Part shown: one piece after another, positions 33,868 to 42,888 of the stretch
Layout: every line of letters starts with the position of its first letter
How positions within the stretch are numbered: position 1 is the stretch's first letter
From: Pontixanthobacter gangjinensis
Lineage (GTDB): Bacteria > Pseudomonadota > Alphaproteobacteria > Sphingomonadales > Sphingomonadaceae
Assembly (NCBI RefSeq): GCF_009827545.1
Contig: NZ_WTYS01000001.1
Span: 1,451,772-1,515,771 of the forward strand
DNA: 64,000 bases
Direction of reading: 5' to 3'
The notes under the pieces: generated by a model
The model's input: the letters and a program-made list of their open reading frames with translations, nothing else
What the model was told of the DNA's origin: nothing
Database searches by the model: none
Made by a program: the position numbers and the translations under genes

Positions 33868-35649
33868 ATGAAACTAGCAAGCCACGACAAATCCTCTTCG
33901 TTATTGCCTCGCCGCAGGTTCCTGATGGGAACCGCTGGACTTATCGGCGCGACCGCGCTGCCAGTGCCGGCTTGGGCCAAGGGCGTGTCTATGCAACACG
34001 CTGCCAAAGGCTTCGGCACCATGTCGGGCGAAGACATTCGTCTTGATATCCAAAACTCGCATTATTCAACTGGCGGCCGTTCGGGGCATGCGCAGACAGT
34101 TAATGGGTCTGTGCCAGGGCCGCTAATCAGATTAAAACAGGGTCAGAACGTTCGGCTACATGTGACCAACCATTTGGAAGAAGACAGCTCGATCCACTGG
34201 CACGGCTTGCTTCTGCCGTTCCAGTTCGATGGCGTGCCGGGAGTCAGTTTCCCGGGGATCAAGCCGCATGAGACTTTCACTTACGAATTTCCGATACGGC
34301 AAGCGGGCACATATTGGTGGCACAGCCATTCGGGGTTGCAGGAACAGGCGGGACTCTATGGACCGCTCGTGATCGAAGCCAGTGACGGTTCCGATGCGCG
34401 TTTTGACCGCGATTACATTGTCTTGCTGAGCGAATTTACCCCGGTTCACCCGCATGAAATTATGCGCAAGCTGAAGGTAGGTGAGCATTATTTCAACCGC
34501 CAGATGCAATCTGCGACCGATGGCAATATGTCTGGTGACGAACGCCGGATGTGGGGCGCGATGCGGATGAATCCGCGCGACGTTTCGGATGTAACCGGCT
34601 CGACCTACACCTTTTTGATGAACGGACATGGTCCGGCAGATGATCTGGAATATCTGTTCAAACCGGGTGAGCGGGTCCGGTTGCGGATCATCAACGGCAG
34701 CGCGATGACCTTCTTCAATATGCGCATCCCAGGTGTGCCGATGACGGTCATTCAGGCCGATGGTCAGGATGTACTCAATCACGAAGTGGACGAACTGCAG
34801 ATCGGCGTCGCGGAAACGTATGATGTGGTCGTGACCCCGCCCGATGGCAGCCATGCGCTGGTGGCAGAGGCAATGGACCGCAGCGGGATGGCAATCGCAT
34901 CACTCACTTCGCACCCGGGGCACAAAGCCACCGCGCCTGCTCTGCGTGAAACTCCGACGCTAACCATGGCCGATATGGGCATGGGTATGGAGATGGGAGC
35001 GATGGCCGGAATGTCGGGCATGGACGGAATGGATCATGGCGCTATGGGACACGGACAAATGGGCGGCGGTACGATGGACCATTCAAAGATGAGTCATTCC
35101 ATGCGCGACACATCCATTCTGCCCGAAGATGTGGCGACAGGGCCGGGTGTTGACATGGTGTCGCCGATGCCGGTTGACCGGATGGATTATCCCGGTCTCG
35201 GACTCGAAAATGTTGGCCACCGCGTTCTGCGCTATACTGATTTGCGTGCCAAGCGGGCTAATCCGGTGCGCGCAATCGAGCGCGAGATAGAATTGCATCT
35301 GACTGGCAATATGGAACGCTATATGTGGTCTTTCGATGGCAGGAAATATGCTGCGGTAAAGGATGATCCGATCCGCTTCGGATTTGACGAGAGGGTCCGG
35401 GTTACGCTCGTCAATGACACGATGATGGCGCATCCAATACATCTGCATGGACATTTCTTTGAAATCGTCAACGGTGCCGAACAGACCCGCCAGCCGCGCA
35501 AACATACGCTGGTGGTTCAACCCGGAGGCAAAGCGGCGTTTGACCTGACTGCAGACGAGCCGGGCGATTGGGCGTTCCACTGCCATTTGCTTTATCATAT
35601 GCACGCCGGAATGATGCAGGTCGTGACCGTCAGGCCGTTTCCAGCATGA
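33868..35649 (+). CDS. copA: Periplasmic multicopper oxidase CopA
   Basis: A 593-residue multicopper oxidase that detoxifies Cu(I). A Tat signal (LLPRRRFLMG) exports it folded. The copper motifs are all present: HWHG, WWHSHSG, HPIHLHGHFF and HCHLLYHMHAGMM. A Met-rich segment (near residues 365-415, MGMGMEMGAMAGMSGMDGMD) is the copper-loading loop found in CopA/PcoA. Its stop overlaps the copB start by four bases. The gene is expected to be repressed by the divergent csoR. Confidence 0.93.
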   Translation: MKLASHDKSSSLLPRRRFLMGTAGLIGATALPVPAWAKGVSMQHAAKGFGTMSGEDIRLDIQNSHYSTGGRSGHAQTVNGSVPGPLIRLKQGQNVRLHVTNHLEEDSSIHWHGLLLPFQFDGVPGVSFPGIKPHETFTYEFPIRQAGTYWWHSHSGLQEQAGLYGPLVIEASDGSDARFDRDYIVLLSEFTPVHPHEIMRKLKVGEHYFNRQMQSATDGNMSGDERRMWGAMRMNPRDVSDVTGSTYTFLMNGHGPADDLEYLFKPGERVRLRIINGSAMTFFNMRIPGVPMTVIQADGQDVLNHEVDELQIGVAETYDVVVTPPDGSHALVAEAMDRSGMAIASLTSHPGHKATAPALRETPTLTMADMGMGMEMGAMAGMSGMDGMDHGAMGHGQMGGGTMDHSKMSHSMRDTSILPEDVATGPGVDMVSPMPVDRMDYPGLGLENVGHRVLRYTDLRAKRANPVRAIEREIELHLTGNMERYMWSFDGRKYAAVKDDPIRFGFDERVRVTLVNDTMMAHPIHLHGHFFEIVNGAEQTRQPRKHTLVVQPGGKAAFDLTADEPGDWAFHCHLLYHMHAGMMQVVTVRPFPA

Positions 35650-36698
35650 GGCGCGCTCTATCGATAGCTGCGCTGGCATCGGCTGGAATCTGCCTTGCCA
35701 CCCCGCTGAAGGCGCAGGATCATTCGGGTCACGCAGGCCATGTTATGCCTAAGGCGAATGAGCCGGAAGCCGCTGAAGCTCCAGAAGAGCCAGTTGATCA
35801 TTCCCAAATGGACCATTCGCAGATGGATCACGCTGCGATGGGGCATACGACGCCCCCTGAAGCGGAGCCTGCGGCACCAGTTGATCATTCCCAAATGGAC
35901 CATTCGCAGATGGGACACGCGGCAATGGGGCATGATATGCCTACCGCGCCTAGCAAAGATGAAACTCCGCCCGCGAGAGCACTTGAGGGGCCGCTTCATG
36001 CTGCCGATGCGATTTGGGGTTCGGAAGCGATGCAGCCAAGTCGCGATAATCTGGTCAAAGACCATGGCGAGATGGAAGTCGGCACGTTGATGGTCGAGCG
36101 GTTTGAGGCACGAATTGCCGATGGCGAGGAAGGCTACCTGTGGGATGCACAGGCTTGGTATGGCGGTGATATCGATAAAATCTGGCTCAAGACGGAGGGC
36201 GAGGGCGAAATAGGCGGCTCGGTGGAGGATTTCGAAGTTCAGGCCTTGTGGTCCCATGCAATCGCGCCGTTCTTTGATTTACAGGCCGGTGCGCGGCTGG
36301 ATATTGAGCCCGAAACGCGCAGCCATCTTGTGCTCGGTATTCAGGGCCTTGTTCCCTATATGTGGCACGTCGATGCCGCCTTGTTCCTATCCGATCGCGG
36401 CGACTTAACCGCGCGTGTCGAGGCGGAATATGACCAAAAAATCACCCAATCGCTGATCCTGCAACCTCGCGCAGAGTTCGAGCTGTCGGCCAGTGACATT
36501 CCCGAACGCGGCATCGGGGCGGGGCTGACCAAGGTGGAGGCGGGTGTGCGCCTGCGTTATGAATTCACCCGCGAATTCGCGCCCTATCTGGGCGCCGAGT
36601 ATGAGGCCAAGCTGGGCGACACAGCCGATATCGCGCGCGCCGCTGGCGATGATCCGACCGGGGTAAAGTTCCTCGCCGGAATCCGCTTTTGGTTCTAG
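35646..36698 (+). CDS. copB: Copper resistance outer-membrane protein CopB
   Basis: A 350-residue protein with a signal peptide and a beta-barrel C-terminal half ending in FLAGIRFWF (terminal Phe). The N-terminal part (residues 25-120) holds two copies of a Met/His block starting DHSQMDHSQM and ending in HAAMGH, likely copper ligands. CopB with CopA confers periplasmic copper tolerance in Pseudomonas and relatives. The start is ATG 35646 in an ATGA overlap with copA; the earlier in-frame starts lie inside copA. Confidence 0.9.
   Translation: MRRALSIAALASAGICLATPLKAQDHSGHAGHVMPKANEPEAAEAPEEPVDHSQMDHSQMDHAAMGHTTPPEAEPAAPVDHSQMDHSQMGHAAMGHDMPTAPSKDETPPARALEGPLHAADAIWGSEAMQPSRDNLVKDHGEMEVGTLMVERFEARIADGEEGYLWDAQAWYGGDIDKIWLKTEGEGEIGGSVEDFEVQALWSHAIAPFFDLQAGARLDIEPETRSHLVLGIQGLVPYMWHVDAALFLSDRGDLTARVEAEYDQKITQSLILQPRAEFELSASDIPERGIGAGLTKVEAGVRLRYEFTREFAPYLGAEYEAKLGDTADIARAAGDDPTGVKFLAGIRFWF
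35790..35913 (+). repeat. Direct repeat coding Met/His blocks in copB
   Basis: A 37-base sequence at 35790-35826 recurs exactly at 35877-35913, 87 bases (29 codons) later and in frame. It codes for the PVDHSQMDHSQM block. Exact identity at the DNA level points to a recent duplication or gene conversion that changes the number of copper-binding blocks. Confidence 0.85.
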
Positions 36699-36768
36699 TC
36701 GATTGTTGCTCGTAGGCTATTCTTTAGGGGCGCGACTCTCTTGCCGTTTTCTTTCACCGGCCATCGCC

Positions 36769-37374
36769 TTAATCTGATCCCAAAACCCGAAAGACCTCGG
36801 CTATGCCAGGCGGATCGCACTCCGCTTTCAGAGCCGCCAGCGCGTCGTCGATATCAAACGCATAGACATTGACCGCTCCGTCGCGGCTGGTGAGTTTTCC
36901 GCCTAGCGATTTGGTAAAGTCAATGGCCTCGGTGTTTTCGGCCAAAGTGTTGGCAGTAAATCCGGTCAGGCCTTCGCGCCGCGCGTCCAGCAGGATCGTC
37001 GCAGTTAGCAGCTTACCAAGGCCAAGACCGTGATAGCTATCAATCACAGCGACCGAGAACTCTGCGCATTCGGGCTGATCCGGTGAGCGGAATGCATGGA
37101 CAATGCCTATGGCCGGTTTGCCCTCCGCTTCCGAATTGATTGCACCCCATGCGAGGTGATTATGCCCGTCCACTTCCAGTAGCCGATCAATTACCCAATC
37201 CGGCGGAGTGCGCGCGCCGGAGAAGAACCGCAAATAAAGCGAGCGGGGCGACATCTGGCCCAATCCCGTGCGCATCAATGCGTTATCATCCTTGGTCGGG
37301 GTGCGGATGCACACTTTCGAGCCATCTTCCAGCGCGGTATGGATGACAATGTCGGAGGGGCTGTCGGCAGTCAT
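36769..37374 (-). CDS. GNAT-family N-acetyltransferase
   Basis: A 201-residue acetyltransferase. SVAVIDSYHGLGLGKLLTATILLDA carries the acetyl-CoA pyrophosphate loop (Q/R-x-x-G-x-G/A type, here YHGLGLG), and GLTGFTANTLAENTEAIDFTKSLGG is the second conserved region. ATG 37374 was preferred over a GTG at 37449: the extra codons overlap a promoter-like sequence for rpsL. It is convergent to copB. The substrate is unknown. Confidence 0.8.
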   Translation of the reverse strand: MTADSPSDIVIHTALEDGSKVCIRTPTKDDNALMRTGLGQMSPRSLYLRFFSGARTPPDWVIDRLLEVDGHNHLAWGAINSEAEGKPAIGIVHAFRSPDQPECAEFSVAVIDSYHGLGLGKLLTATILLDARREGLTGFTANTLAENTEAIDFTKSLGGKLTSRDGAVNVYAFDIDDALAALKAECDPPGIAEVFRVLGSD

Positions 37375-37437
37375 AGGCCAAGCCGTTACCACAAGAGCAG
37401 CGCGGGGTGGAGCGCAAAACACAGTGGCCGCTTTCCC

Positions 37438-37466
37438 TTGACCCACCACCCGAATCCAACTAAAGG
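37438..37466 (+). promoter_or_regulatory. Probable promoter of the rpsL (str) operon
   Basis: TTGACC and TAAAGG are separated by exactly 17 bases. Starting about seven bases later gives a leader of nearly 330 bases to the rpsL ATG. The arrangement is very like that before rpsM. Confidence 0.45.
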
Positions 37467-37548
37467 CCCGCCATCCGAAGCACGCTCCCTCGCACCGAAA
37501 GCGCGCTGACGACAGATAGAGCTGAACATTGCCGGTTTAGTCCCGGGG

Positions 37549-37581
37549 GCCTGATGCATCTGCATTGAGGCTCTTTTCTAT
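37549..37581 (+). promoter_or_regulatory. Attenuator-like hairpin in the rpsL leader
   Basis: GCCT-G-ATGCA-TC-TGCAT-TG-AGGC (37549-37571) forms a 9-bp stem with one internal loop, followed by TCTTTTCTATT. No plus-strand gene ends before it, so it is not an ordinary gene terminator. It may terminate part of the transcripts that start at the rpsL promoter. Confidence 0.45.
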
Positions 37582-37667
37582 TGGGGTGGTTGTGAAAACA
37601 AGCACCACGGGGCGGCCGCCAAAGTAACCCGGAGCCGGAAGGTTTGGGTGGAGAGATTTCAGCCCTG

Positions 37668-37739
37668 TCCCTGCGAAAGCAGGGATCGTATTCCGCAGGC
37701 GTCATGCTTGCGGTGAGCGATCCCAGCCCGCGCCGGGAT
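37668..37739. repeat. REP-like three-arm palindromic element
   Basis: Three stems lie in 72 bases: TCCCTGC-GAAA-GCAGGGA (37668-37685), then CCGCA...TGCGG (37693-37713), with GATCG/CGATC (37684-37688, 37718-37722) closing around it, and ATCCC...GGGAT (37720-37739). Elements of the tccctgcgaaagcaggga type are common intergenic repeats in this order. It lies in the rpsL leader. Confidence 0.6.
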
Positions 37740-37801
37740 ATCGGGCAAACATCTTCCCTCCAAATCTGAAACGTTCCACCTAAACAGGTGAAGAGCACTT
37801 C

Positions 37802-38173
37802 ATGCCTACAATCAACCAGTTGGTCCGTAAGGGCCGCGTTCCGCAGAAGGCCAAATCCAAGGTCCCTGCGATGGAAGCAAACCCGCAGAAGCGCGGCGTT
37901 TGTACCCGTGTTTATACAACAACCCCAAAGAAGCCGAACTCGGCTCTGCGTAAAGTTGCGAAGGTTCGCCTAACCAACCAGCGCGAGGTTATCACTTACA
38001 TCCCCGGCGAGGGCCACAATCTTCAGGAACACTCTGTTGTTCTGATCCGTGGCGGCCGTGTACGCGATCTTCCCGGTGTGCGTTACCACGTCCTGCGCGG
38101 TGTGCTCGATACGCAAGGGGTCAAGGACCGCAAGCAGAGCCGTTCGAAGTACGGCGCGAAACGTCCTAAGTAA
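37802..38173 (+). CDS. rpsL: 30S ribosomal protein S12
   Basis: A 123-residue S12, a decoding-centre protein. [13 protein letters not shown] with K43 is normal. The second loop reads [11 protein letters not shown], so residue 88 is Arg where E. coli and most bacteria have Lys. R88 is a known streptomycin-resistance substitution in other species. It leads the str operon (rpsL-rpsG-fusA-tuf). A 330-base structured leader precedes it. Confidence 0.98.
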   Translation: MPTINQLVRKGRVPQKAKSKVPAMEANPQKRGVCTRVYTTTPKKPNSALRKVAKVRLTNQREVITYIPGEGHNLQEHSVVLIRGGRVRDLPGVRYHVLRGVLDTQGVKDRKQSRSKYGAKRPK

Positions 38174-38244
38174 GGGCGCGTCCGAAGTAAGATTTTTTGG
38201 CAAGCGCCCTTTATGCGCGCTGCCTGACCAAAGGAATTTATCCG

Positions 38245-38715
38245 ATGTCACGTCGTCGTCGTCCCGAAAAGCGGGTCATTCTTCCCGATCCTAAGTTCAA
38301 GGATCTGATCCTGTCGAAGTTCATGAACAACCTCATGCTCGATGGTAAGAAATCCACCGCCGAACGTATCGTTTACGGTGCGCTTGAAACTGTTGAAGCC
38401 AAGGCGAAATCTGATCCGATCCAGATGTTCCATGATGCGCTGAACAACATCAAGCCGGGCGTTGAAGTTCGCAGCCGCCGCGTTGGTGGTGCGACCTATC
38501 AGGTGCCTGTTGAAGTTCGACCTGAGCGCGCTCAGGCGCTGGCGATCCGTTGGTTGATTTCGGCTGCTCGCGGCCGTCCTGAAACCACCATGTCGGCACG
38601 CCTTTCGGGCGAGCTCATGGATGCGGCCAACAATCGCGGCAATGCGGTTAAGAAGCGCGAAGATTCGCACAAGATGGCCGACGCCAACCGCGCGTTCAGT
38701 CACTACCGCTGGTAA
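38245..38715 (+). CDS. rpsG: 30S ribosomal protein S7
   Basis: A 156-residue S7, which nucleates the 30S head. [18 protein letters not shown] and the helix [13 protein letters not shown] are typical. ATG 38245 was chosen over an earlier in-frame start that lacks S7 sequence. It lies 71 bases after rpsL, a gap that holds the S7 autoregulatory site in E. coli; I see no close match to that site here. Confidence 0.97.
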   Translation: MSRRRRPEKRVILPDPKFKDLILSKFMNNLMLDGKKSTAERIVYGALETVEAKAKSDPIQMFHDALNNIKPGVEVRSRRVGGATYQVPVEVRPERAQALAIRWLISAARGRPETTMSARLSGELMDAANNRGNAVKKREDSHKMADANRAFSHYRW

Positions 38716-38782
38716 TTTGACGAGTTGGGGCGTGGCTGGCTTGGGCTGGATGCGTCTTTAACTAGTCACATTTGCAACTATA

Positions 38783-38814
38783 TTGGGAAGGGCGGCACAT
38801 AGGGTGCCTCCCAA
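38783..38814 (+). promoter_or_regulatory. Hairpin in the rpsG-fusA gap
   Basis: TTGGGA (38783-38788) pairs with TCCCAA (38809-38814) around the inner stem GGCAC/GTGCC (38794-38798, 38804-38808), leaving a 5-base bulge. It ends 23 bases before the fusA ATG and could tune its translation. Confidence 0.35.
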
Positions 38815-38837
38815 CCCGGCAAATCGAGGAATTCAAT

Positions 38838-40931
38838 ATGGCACGTGGCCATCCCCTAGACAGATACCGCAACATCGGGATTATGGCGCATATTGACGCC
38901 GGTAAGACTACTACGACTGAGCGGATCCTGTATTACACAGGCAAGTCCTACAAAATCGGCGAAGTGCACGATGGTGCCGCGACGATGGATTGGATGGAGC
39001 AAGAGCAAGAGCGCGGAATTACAATTACCTCCGCTGCGACCACCTGTTTCTGGAATGCCGAAGACCGCAAAGGTCCAGAGCATCGCATCAACATCATCGA
39101 TACCCCGGGCCACGTTGACTTCACGATTGAAGTCGAGCGCTCGCTGCGTGTTCTCGATGGCGCGGTTGCCTGTTTCGACGGCGTTGCCGGCGTTGAGCCG
39201 CAGTCCGAAACCGTATGGCGTCAGGCTGACAAGTATAAAGTGCCCCGGATGTGCTTTATCAACAAGCTCGACCGCACCGGCGCTGACTTCAAATATTGCG
39301 TTCAGTCGATAATCGACCGTCTCGGTTCGGTACCTGCTGTGCTGTATTTGCCAATCGGCATTGAATCCAGCTTGGTTGGTTTGGTTGACCTCGTTAACCA
39401 GCGCTCGATCACGTGGAAGAACGAAGATCTCGGCGCTGAATATGAATATGGCGAAATTCCTGCCGACATGGCCGATGAAGCTGCGGAATACCGCGAAAAG
39501 CTGATCGAGCTCGCTGTTGAGCAAGACGATGACGTCATGGAAGCTTACCTTGAAGGTAATGAGCCAGACGCGGCAACGCTGAAGGCCTTGATCCGCAAAG
39601 GTACGCTCAACCAGAGCTTCGTACCTGTGCTGTGCGGCTCGGCATTTAAGAACAAGGGCGTTCAGCCTTTGCTCGACGCGGTTGTCGATTACATGCCTTC
39701 ACCGCTCGACGTTCCTGCAATTAAGGGCGTTTTGCCGGACTCAGAAGAAGAAGCGACACGCGAATCGAGCGATGACGCTCCATTCTCTGCATTGGCGTTC
39801 AAGGTCATGAACGATCCGTTCGTCGGCTCGCTGACATTCACTCGCATCTACTCCGGCAAGCTGGAGAAGGGCATTGTTCTGAACTCTGTGAAGGACAAGA
39901 AAGAAAAGATCGGGCGTATCCTCGAAATGCACTCGAATGACCGTAAGGACATCGACGAGGCATTCGCAGGCGACATCGTTGCTCTGGCTGGTATGAAAGC
40001 CACCACAACCGGCGATACGCTGTGTGATCCTGCCAAGCCGATTATTCTTGAGCGGATGGAATTCCCCGAGCCGGTTATTGAATTGAGCGTTGAGCCCAAG
40101 ACCAAGGCTGACCAGGAAAAGATGGGCGTTGCGCTCAATCGTCTTGCTGCCGAAGATCCTTCTTTCCGCGTGTCGACCGATCATGAATCGGGCCAGACGA
40201 TCATTAAGGGTATGGGTGAACTTCACCTCGACATCCTGGTTGACCGTATGAAGCGCGAATTCAAAGTCGAAGCGAATGTCGGTGCGCCCCAAGTTGCGTA
40301 TCGTGAGTCGCTCGGCCGGACGATCGACGTCGATTACACACACAAGAAGCAATCAGGTGGTACGGGTCAGTTCGCTCGCGCCAAGGCACAGTTCATCCCT
40401 GGTGAGCGCGGCCAAGGCATTGTCTTCGAGGACAGCATCAAAGGCGGTAACATTCCTAAGGAATATATCCCGTCGCTGGAAAAGGGTATCCGTGAGCAAG
40501 CTGAAAGCGGCTATCTCATTGGCTTCCCGATCATCGATTTCACAATCCACGTGACCGATGGCGCGTATCACGATGTCGATTCGTCGACAGTGGCCTTTGA
40601 AATTTGTGGTCGCGGTGCGATGCGTGAAGCAGCGGAACGTGGCGGCATCAAGCTCCTTGAGCCGGTGATGCGGGTTGAAGTTATCAGCCCTGAAGAATAT
40701 CTTGGTGATGTAATCGGTGACCTCAACTCACGTCGTGGTCAAATCCAAGGGACTGACACACGTGGTAATGCGCAAACTGTTGATGCGTTTGTTCCGCTTG
40801 CGAATATGTTCGGTTACGTGAACGAGCTTCGTTCATTCAGCCAGGGACGTGCAAACTACTCGATGCAGTTCAGTCATTATGACGAAGTGCCGGCGAGTGT
40901 TGCACTAGAAGTTAAGGAGAAGCTTGCCTAA
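38838..40931 (+). CDS. fusA: Elongation factor G
   Basis: A 697-residue GTPase that drives ribosome translocation. The G1 motif [15 protein letters not shown] begins at about residue 19, with DTPGHVDF and NKLD further on. The five domains are full length. ATG 38838 has GAGGAA eight bases upstream. It sits between rpsG and tuf in the usual str order. Confidence 0.98.
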   Translation: MARGHPLDRYRNIGIMAHIDAGKTTTTERILYYTGKSYKIGEVHDGAATMDWMEQEQERGITITSAATTCFWNAEDRKGPEHRINIIDTPGHVDFTIEVERSLRVLDGAVACFDGVAGVEPQSETVWRQADKYKVPRMCFINKLDRTGADFKYCVQSIIDRLGSVPAVLYLPIGIESSLVGLVDLVNQRSITWKNEDLGAEYEYGEIPADMADEAAEYREKLIELAVEQDDDVMEAYLEGNEPDAATLKALIRKGTLNQSFVPVLCGSAFKNKGVQPLLDAVVDYMPSPLDVPAIKGVLPDSEEEATRESSDDAPFSALAFKVMNDPFVGSLTFTRIYSGKLEKGIVLNSVKDKKEKIGRILEMHSNDRKDIDEAFAGDIVALAGMKATTTGDTLCDPAKPIILERMEFPEPVIELSVEPKTKADQEKMGVALNRLAAEDPSFRVSTDHESGQTIIKGMGELHLDILVDRMKREFKVEANVGAPQVAYRESLGRTIDVDYTHKKQSGGTGQFARAKAQFIPGERGQGIVFEDSIKGGNIPKEYIPSLEKGIREQAESGYLIGFPIIDFTIHVTDGAYHDVDSSTVAFEICGRGAMREAAERGGIKLLEPVMRVEVISPEEYLGDVIGDLNSRRGQIQGTDTRGNAQTVDAFVPLANMFGYVNELRSFSQGRANYSMQFSHYDEVPASVALEVKEKLA

Positions 40932-41023
40932 GCGCGAGCTTCAGTCTAGGGGCGGCGCCTGTTGAAGCGGGTGCCGCTGATTCCCGTATTTATTTTAGTC
41001 AAAGACTTAGAGGTTATTGAAAA

Positions 41024-42214
41024 ATGGCGAAGGCAAAATTTGAGCGGAACAAGCCGCACTGCAACATTGGTACCATCGGTCACGTCGACCATGGTAAGAC
41101 AACGCTGACCGCGGCGATCACCAAGGTAATGGCGGAAGTACACGGCGGCGCTGCTGTCGACTTCGCTAACATCGATAAGGCGCCTGAAGAGCGCGAGCGT
41201 GGTATCACTATCTCGACCGCTCACGTTGAGTATGAAACTGCTGCACGTCACTACGCGCACGTTGATTGCCCAGGTCACGCCGACTACGTTAAGAACATGA
41301 TCACTGGTGCCGCTCAGATGGATGGCGCTATCTTGGTTGTGAACGCAGCTGACGGTCCAATGCCACAAACTCGCGAGCACATCCTGCTTGCGCGTCAGGT
41401 TGGTGTCCCTGCTCTGGTTGTTTACATGAACAAGGTTGACCAGGTCGACGACGAGGAAATCCTCGAACTCGTTGAAATGGAAGTTCGCGAATTGCTTTCG
41501 AGCTACGACTTCGACGGCGATAACATTGCTATCGTCAAGGGCTCGGCTTTGGCTGCTCTTGAAGGTCGTGACGATGAAATCGGCAAGAACTCCATCATCG
41601 AATTGATGGAAGCAGTCGATCAGCACATTCCACAGCCCGACCGTCCGATTGATAAACCATTCCTGATGCCAATCGAAGACGTGTTCTCGATCTCTGGTCG
41701 CGGTACTGTTGTTACCGGCCGTATCGAAACCGGCATCGTGAACGTTGGCGACGAAGTTGAAATCGTCGGTATCCGTGACACTGGCAAGACCACTGTTACT
41801 GGTGTTGAAATGTTCCGTAAGCTGCTTGATCGCGGTGAAGCTGGTGACAACGTTGGTGCGCTGGTTCGCGGTATTGGCCGTGAAGATGTTGAGCGTGGTC
41901 AGGTTCTGGCCAAGCCGGGCTCGGTTAACCCGCACACAGAATTCTCCGCAGAAGTTTACGTCCTATCCAAGGACGAGGGTGGCCGTCACACGCCGTTCTT
42001 TGCGAACTACCGTCCGCAATTCTACTTCCGCACCACCGACGTTACCGGTGAAGTGATCCTTCCTGAAGGCACTGAAATGGTAATGCCTGGCGATAACGTG
42101 ACTATCAGCGTTAAGCTGATCGCACCGATCGCAATGGACCCAGGTCTTCGCTTCGCTATCCGCGAAGGTGGACGGACTGTGGGTTCAGGGGTTGTCGGAT
42201 CGATTTCGAAGTAA
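41024..42214 (+). CDS. tuf: Elongation factor Tu
   Basis: A 396-residue EF-Tu that delivers aminoacyl-tRNA to the ribosome. [22 protein letters not shown] and NKVD mark the G domain. Codon use is strongly biased to a few common codons, as expected for the most expressed cellular protein. It ends the str part of the cluster and is followed by two hairpins before rpsJ. Confidence 0.98.
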   Translation: MAKAKFERNKPHCNIGTIGHVDHGKTTLTAAITKVMAEVHGGAAVDFANIDKAPEERERGITISTAHVEYETAARHYAHVDCPGHADYVKNMITGAAQMDGAILVVNAADGPMPQTREHILLARQVGVPALVVYMNKVDQVDDEEILELVEMEVRELLSSYDFDGDNIAIVKGSALAALEGRDDEIGKNSIIELMEAVDQHIPQPDRPIDKPFLMPIEDVFSISGRGTVVTGRIETGIVNVGDEVEIVGIRDTGKTTVTGVEMFRKLLDRGEAGDNVGALVRGIGREDVERGQVLAKPGSVNPHTEFSAEVYVLSKDEGGRHTPFFANYRPQFYFRTTDVTGEVILPEGTEMVMPGDNVTISVKLIAPIAMDPGLRFAIREGGRTVGSGVVGSISK

Positions 42215-42228
42215 TATAGGCCGCGCAA

Positions 42229-42251
42229 CAGAAAGAGATTCGTTTCTTTCT
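42229..42251 (+). terminator. First hairpin after tuf
   Basis: AGAAAGA and TCTTTCT form a 7-bp A/U-rich stem with an 8-base loop, starting 15 bases after the tuf stop. It is weak alone and may work with the strong hairpin that follows. Confidence 0.4.
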
Positions 42252-42284
42252 CTGCCGAACTATTTCGGAATTAAAAGTTAGAAT

Positions 42285-42343
42285 CAGTGGCCCCGCTCTC
42301 CCTGGAGACGGGAGGGGGCGGGGCCACTGAATTTTGTTGTTTG
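42285..42343 (+). terminator. Strong hairpin between tuf and rpsJ
   Basis: CAGTGGCCCCG (42285-42295) pairs perfectly with CGGGGCCACTG (42319-42329), with an inner CTCCC/GGGAG stem. AATTTTGTTGTTT follows. It looks like an intrinsic terminator or attenuator 37 bases before rpsJ. A promoter for rpsJ downstream was not evident, so readthrough probably supplies the S10 genes. Confidence 0.7.
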
Positions 42344-42366
42344 CTCTTTCTCATTGGTAGTTGGAC

Positions 42367-42678
42367 ATGGAAGCCCAGAATATCCGCATTCGCCTCAAGG
42401 CGTTTGATCATCGCGTACTCGACCAGGCAACTGGCGAAATCGCAGAAACCGCTCGCCGTACTGGCGCGCTCATTCGTGGCCCCATTCCGATGCCGACGAG
42501 AATTGAAAAGTTCACTGTGAACCGTGGCCCGCACATCGATAAGAAGTCGCGGGAACAGTTCGAGGTTCGCACTTACAAGCGGTTGCTCGACATCGTGCAG
42601 CCAAACGCTCAGACCGTAGACGCGCTTATGAAGCTCGATCTTGCAGCTGGCGTAAACGTAGAAATTAAGCTGGCTTAA
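42367..42678 (+). CDS. rpsJ: 30S ribosomal protein S10
   Basis: A 103-residue S10, also the transcription elongation factor Nus[16 protein letters not shown] and [19 protein letters not shown] are conserved. ATG 42367 was chosen over an in-frame TTG two codons earlier. It starts the S10 gene block, but the following gap to rplC is 210 bases, much longer than in E. coli. Confidence 0.97.
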   Translation: MEAQNIRIRLKAFDHRVLDQATGEIAETARRTGALIRGPIPMPTRIEKFTVNRGPHIDKKSREQFEVRTYKRLLDIVQPNAQTVDALMKLDLAAGVNVEIKLA

Positions 42679-42685
42679 TTCTGCG

Positions 42686-42840
42686 GCTCCGGTAAATGCC
42701 GGGGCGAAGACTATAAGGGATACCGCCGGACGGCTTGTTTATCGCAAGTTTGATCCGGGTCTGCGTCCCCCGTCTAGCAAGCCCAAACCTTTGGGGGAGC
42801 ATTCAGCCCGGACGGGGCGACGTATCTAAAAACTGGGCTG
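42686..42840 (+). promoter_or_regulatory. Structured leader with possible pseudoknot before rplC
   Basis: A first hairpin GCTCCGG/CCGGGGC lies at 42686-42705. Then CGTC-CCCCGTC (42764-42774) pairs with GACGGGG-C-GACG (42811-42822), 11 bp with one bulged C. Inside it sits CCCAAA/TTTGGG (42782-42795). CAGCCC (42804-42809), inside that loop, can pair with GGGCTG (42835-42840) outside it, which makes a pseudoknot topology. The last stem ends 36 bases before the rplC ribosome site. Confidence 0.5.
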
Positions 42841-42888
42841 GCAAGCACTCGGAATGGTCCGCGTGCCTCTGTATTAGGAGTTTTGACG

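Noticed and set aside
40946-41935. 329-codon minus-strand frame
   Set aside because: Antisense to tuf, and caused by its strong codon bias. Similar long shadows lie opposite rplC, rplV-rpsC and rpsE.
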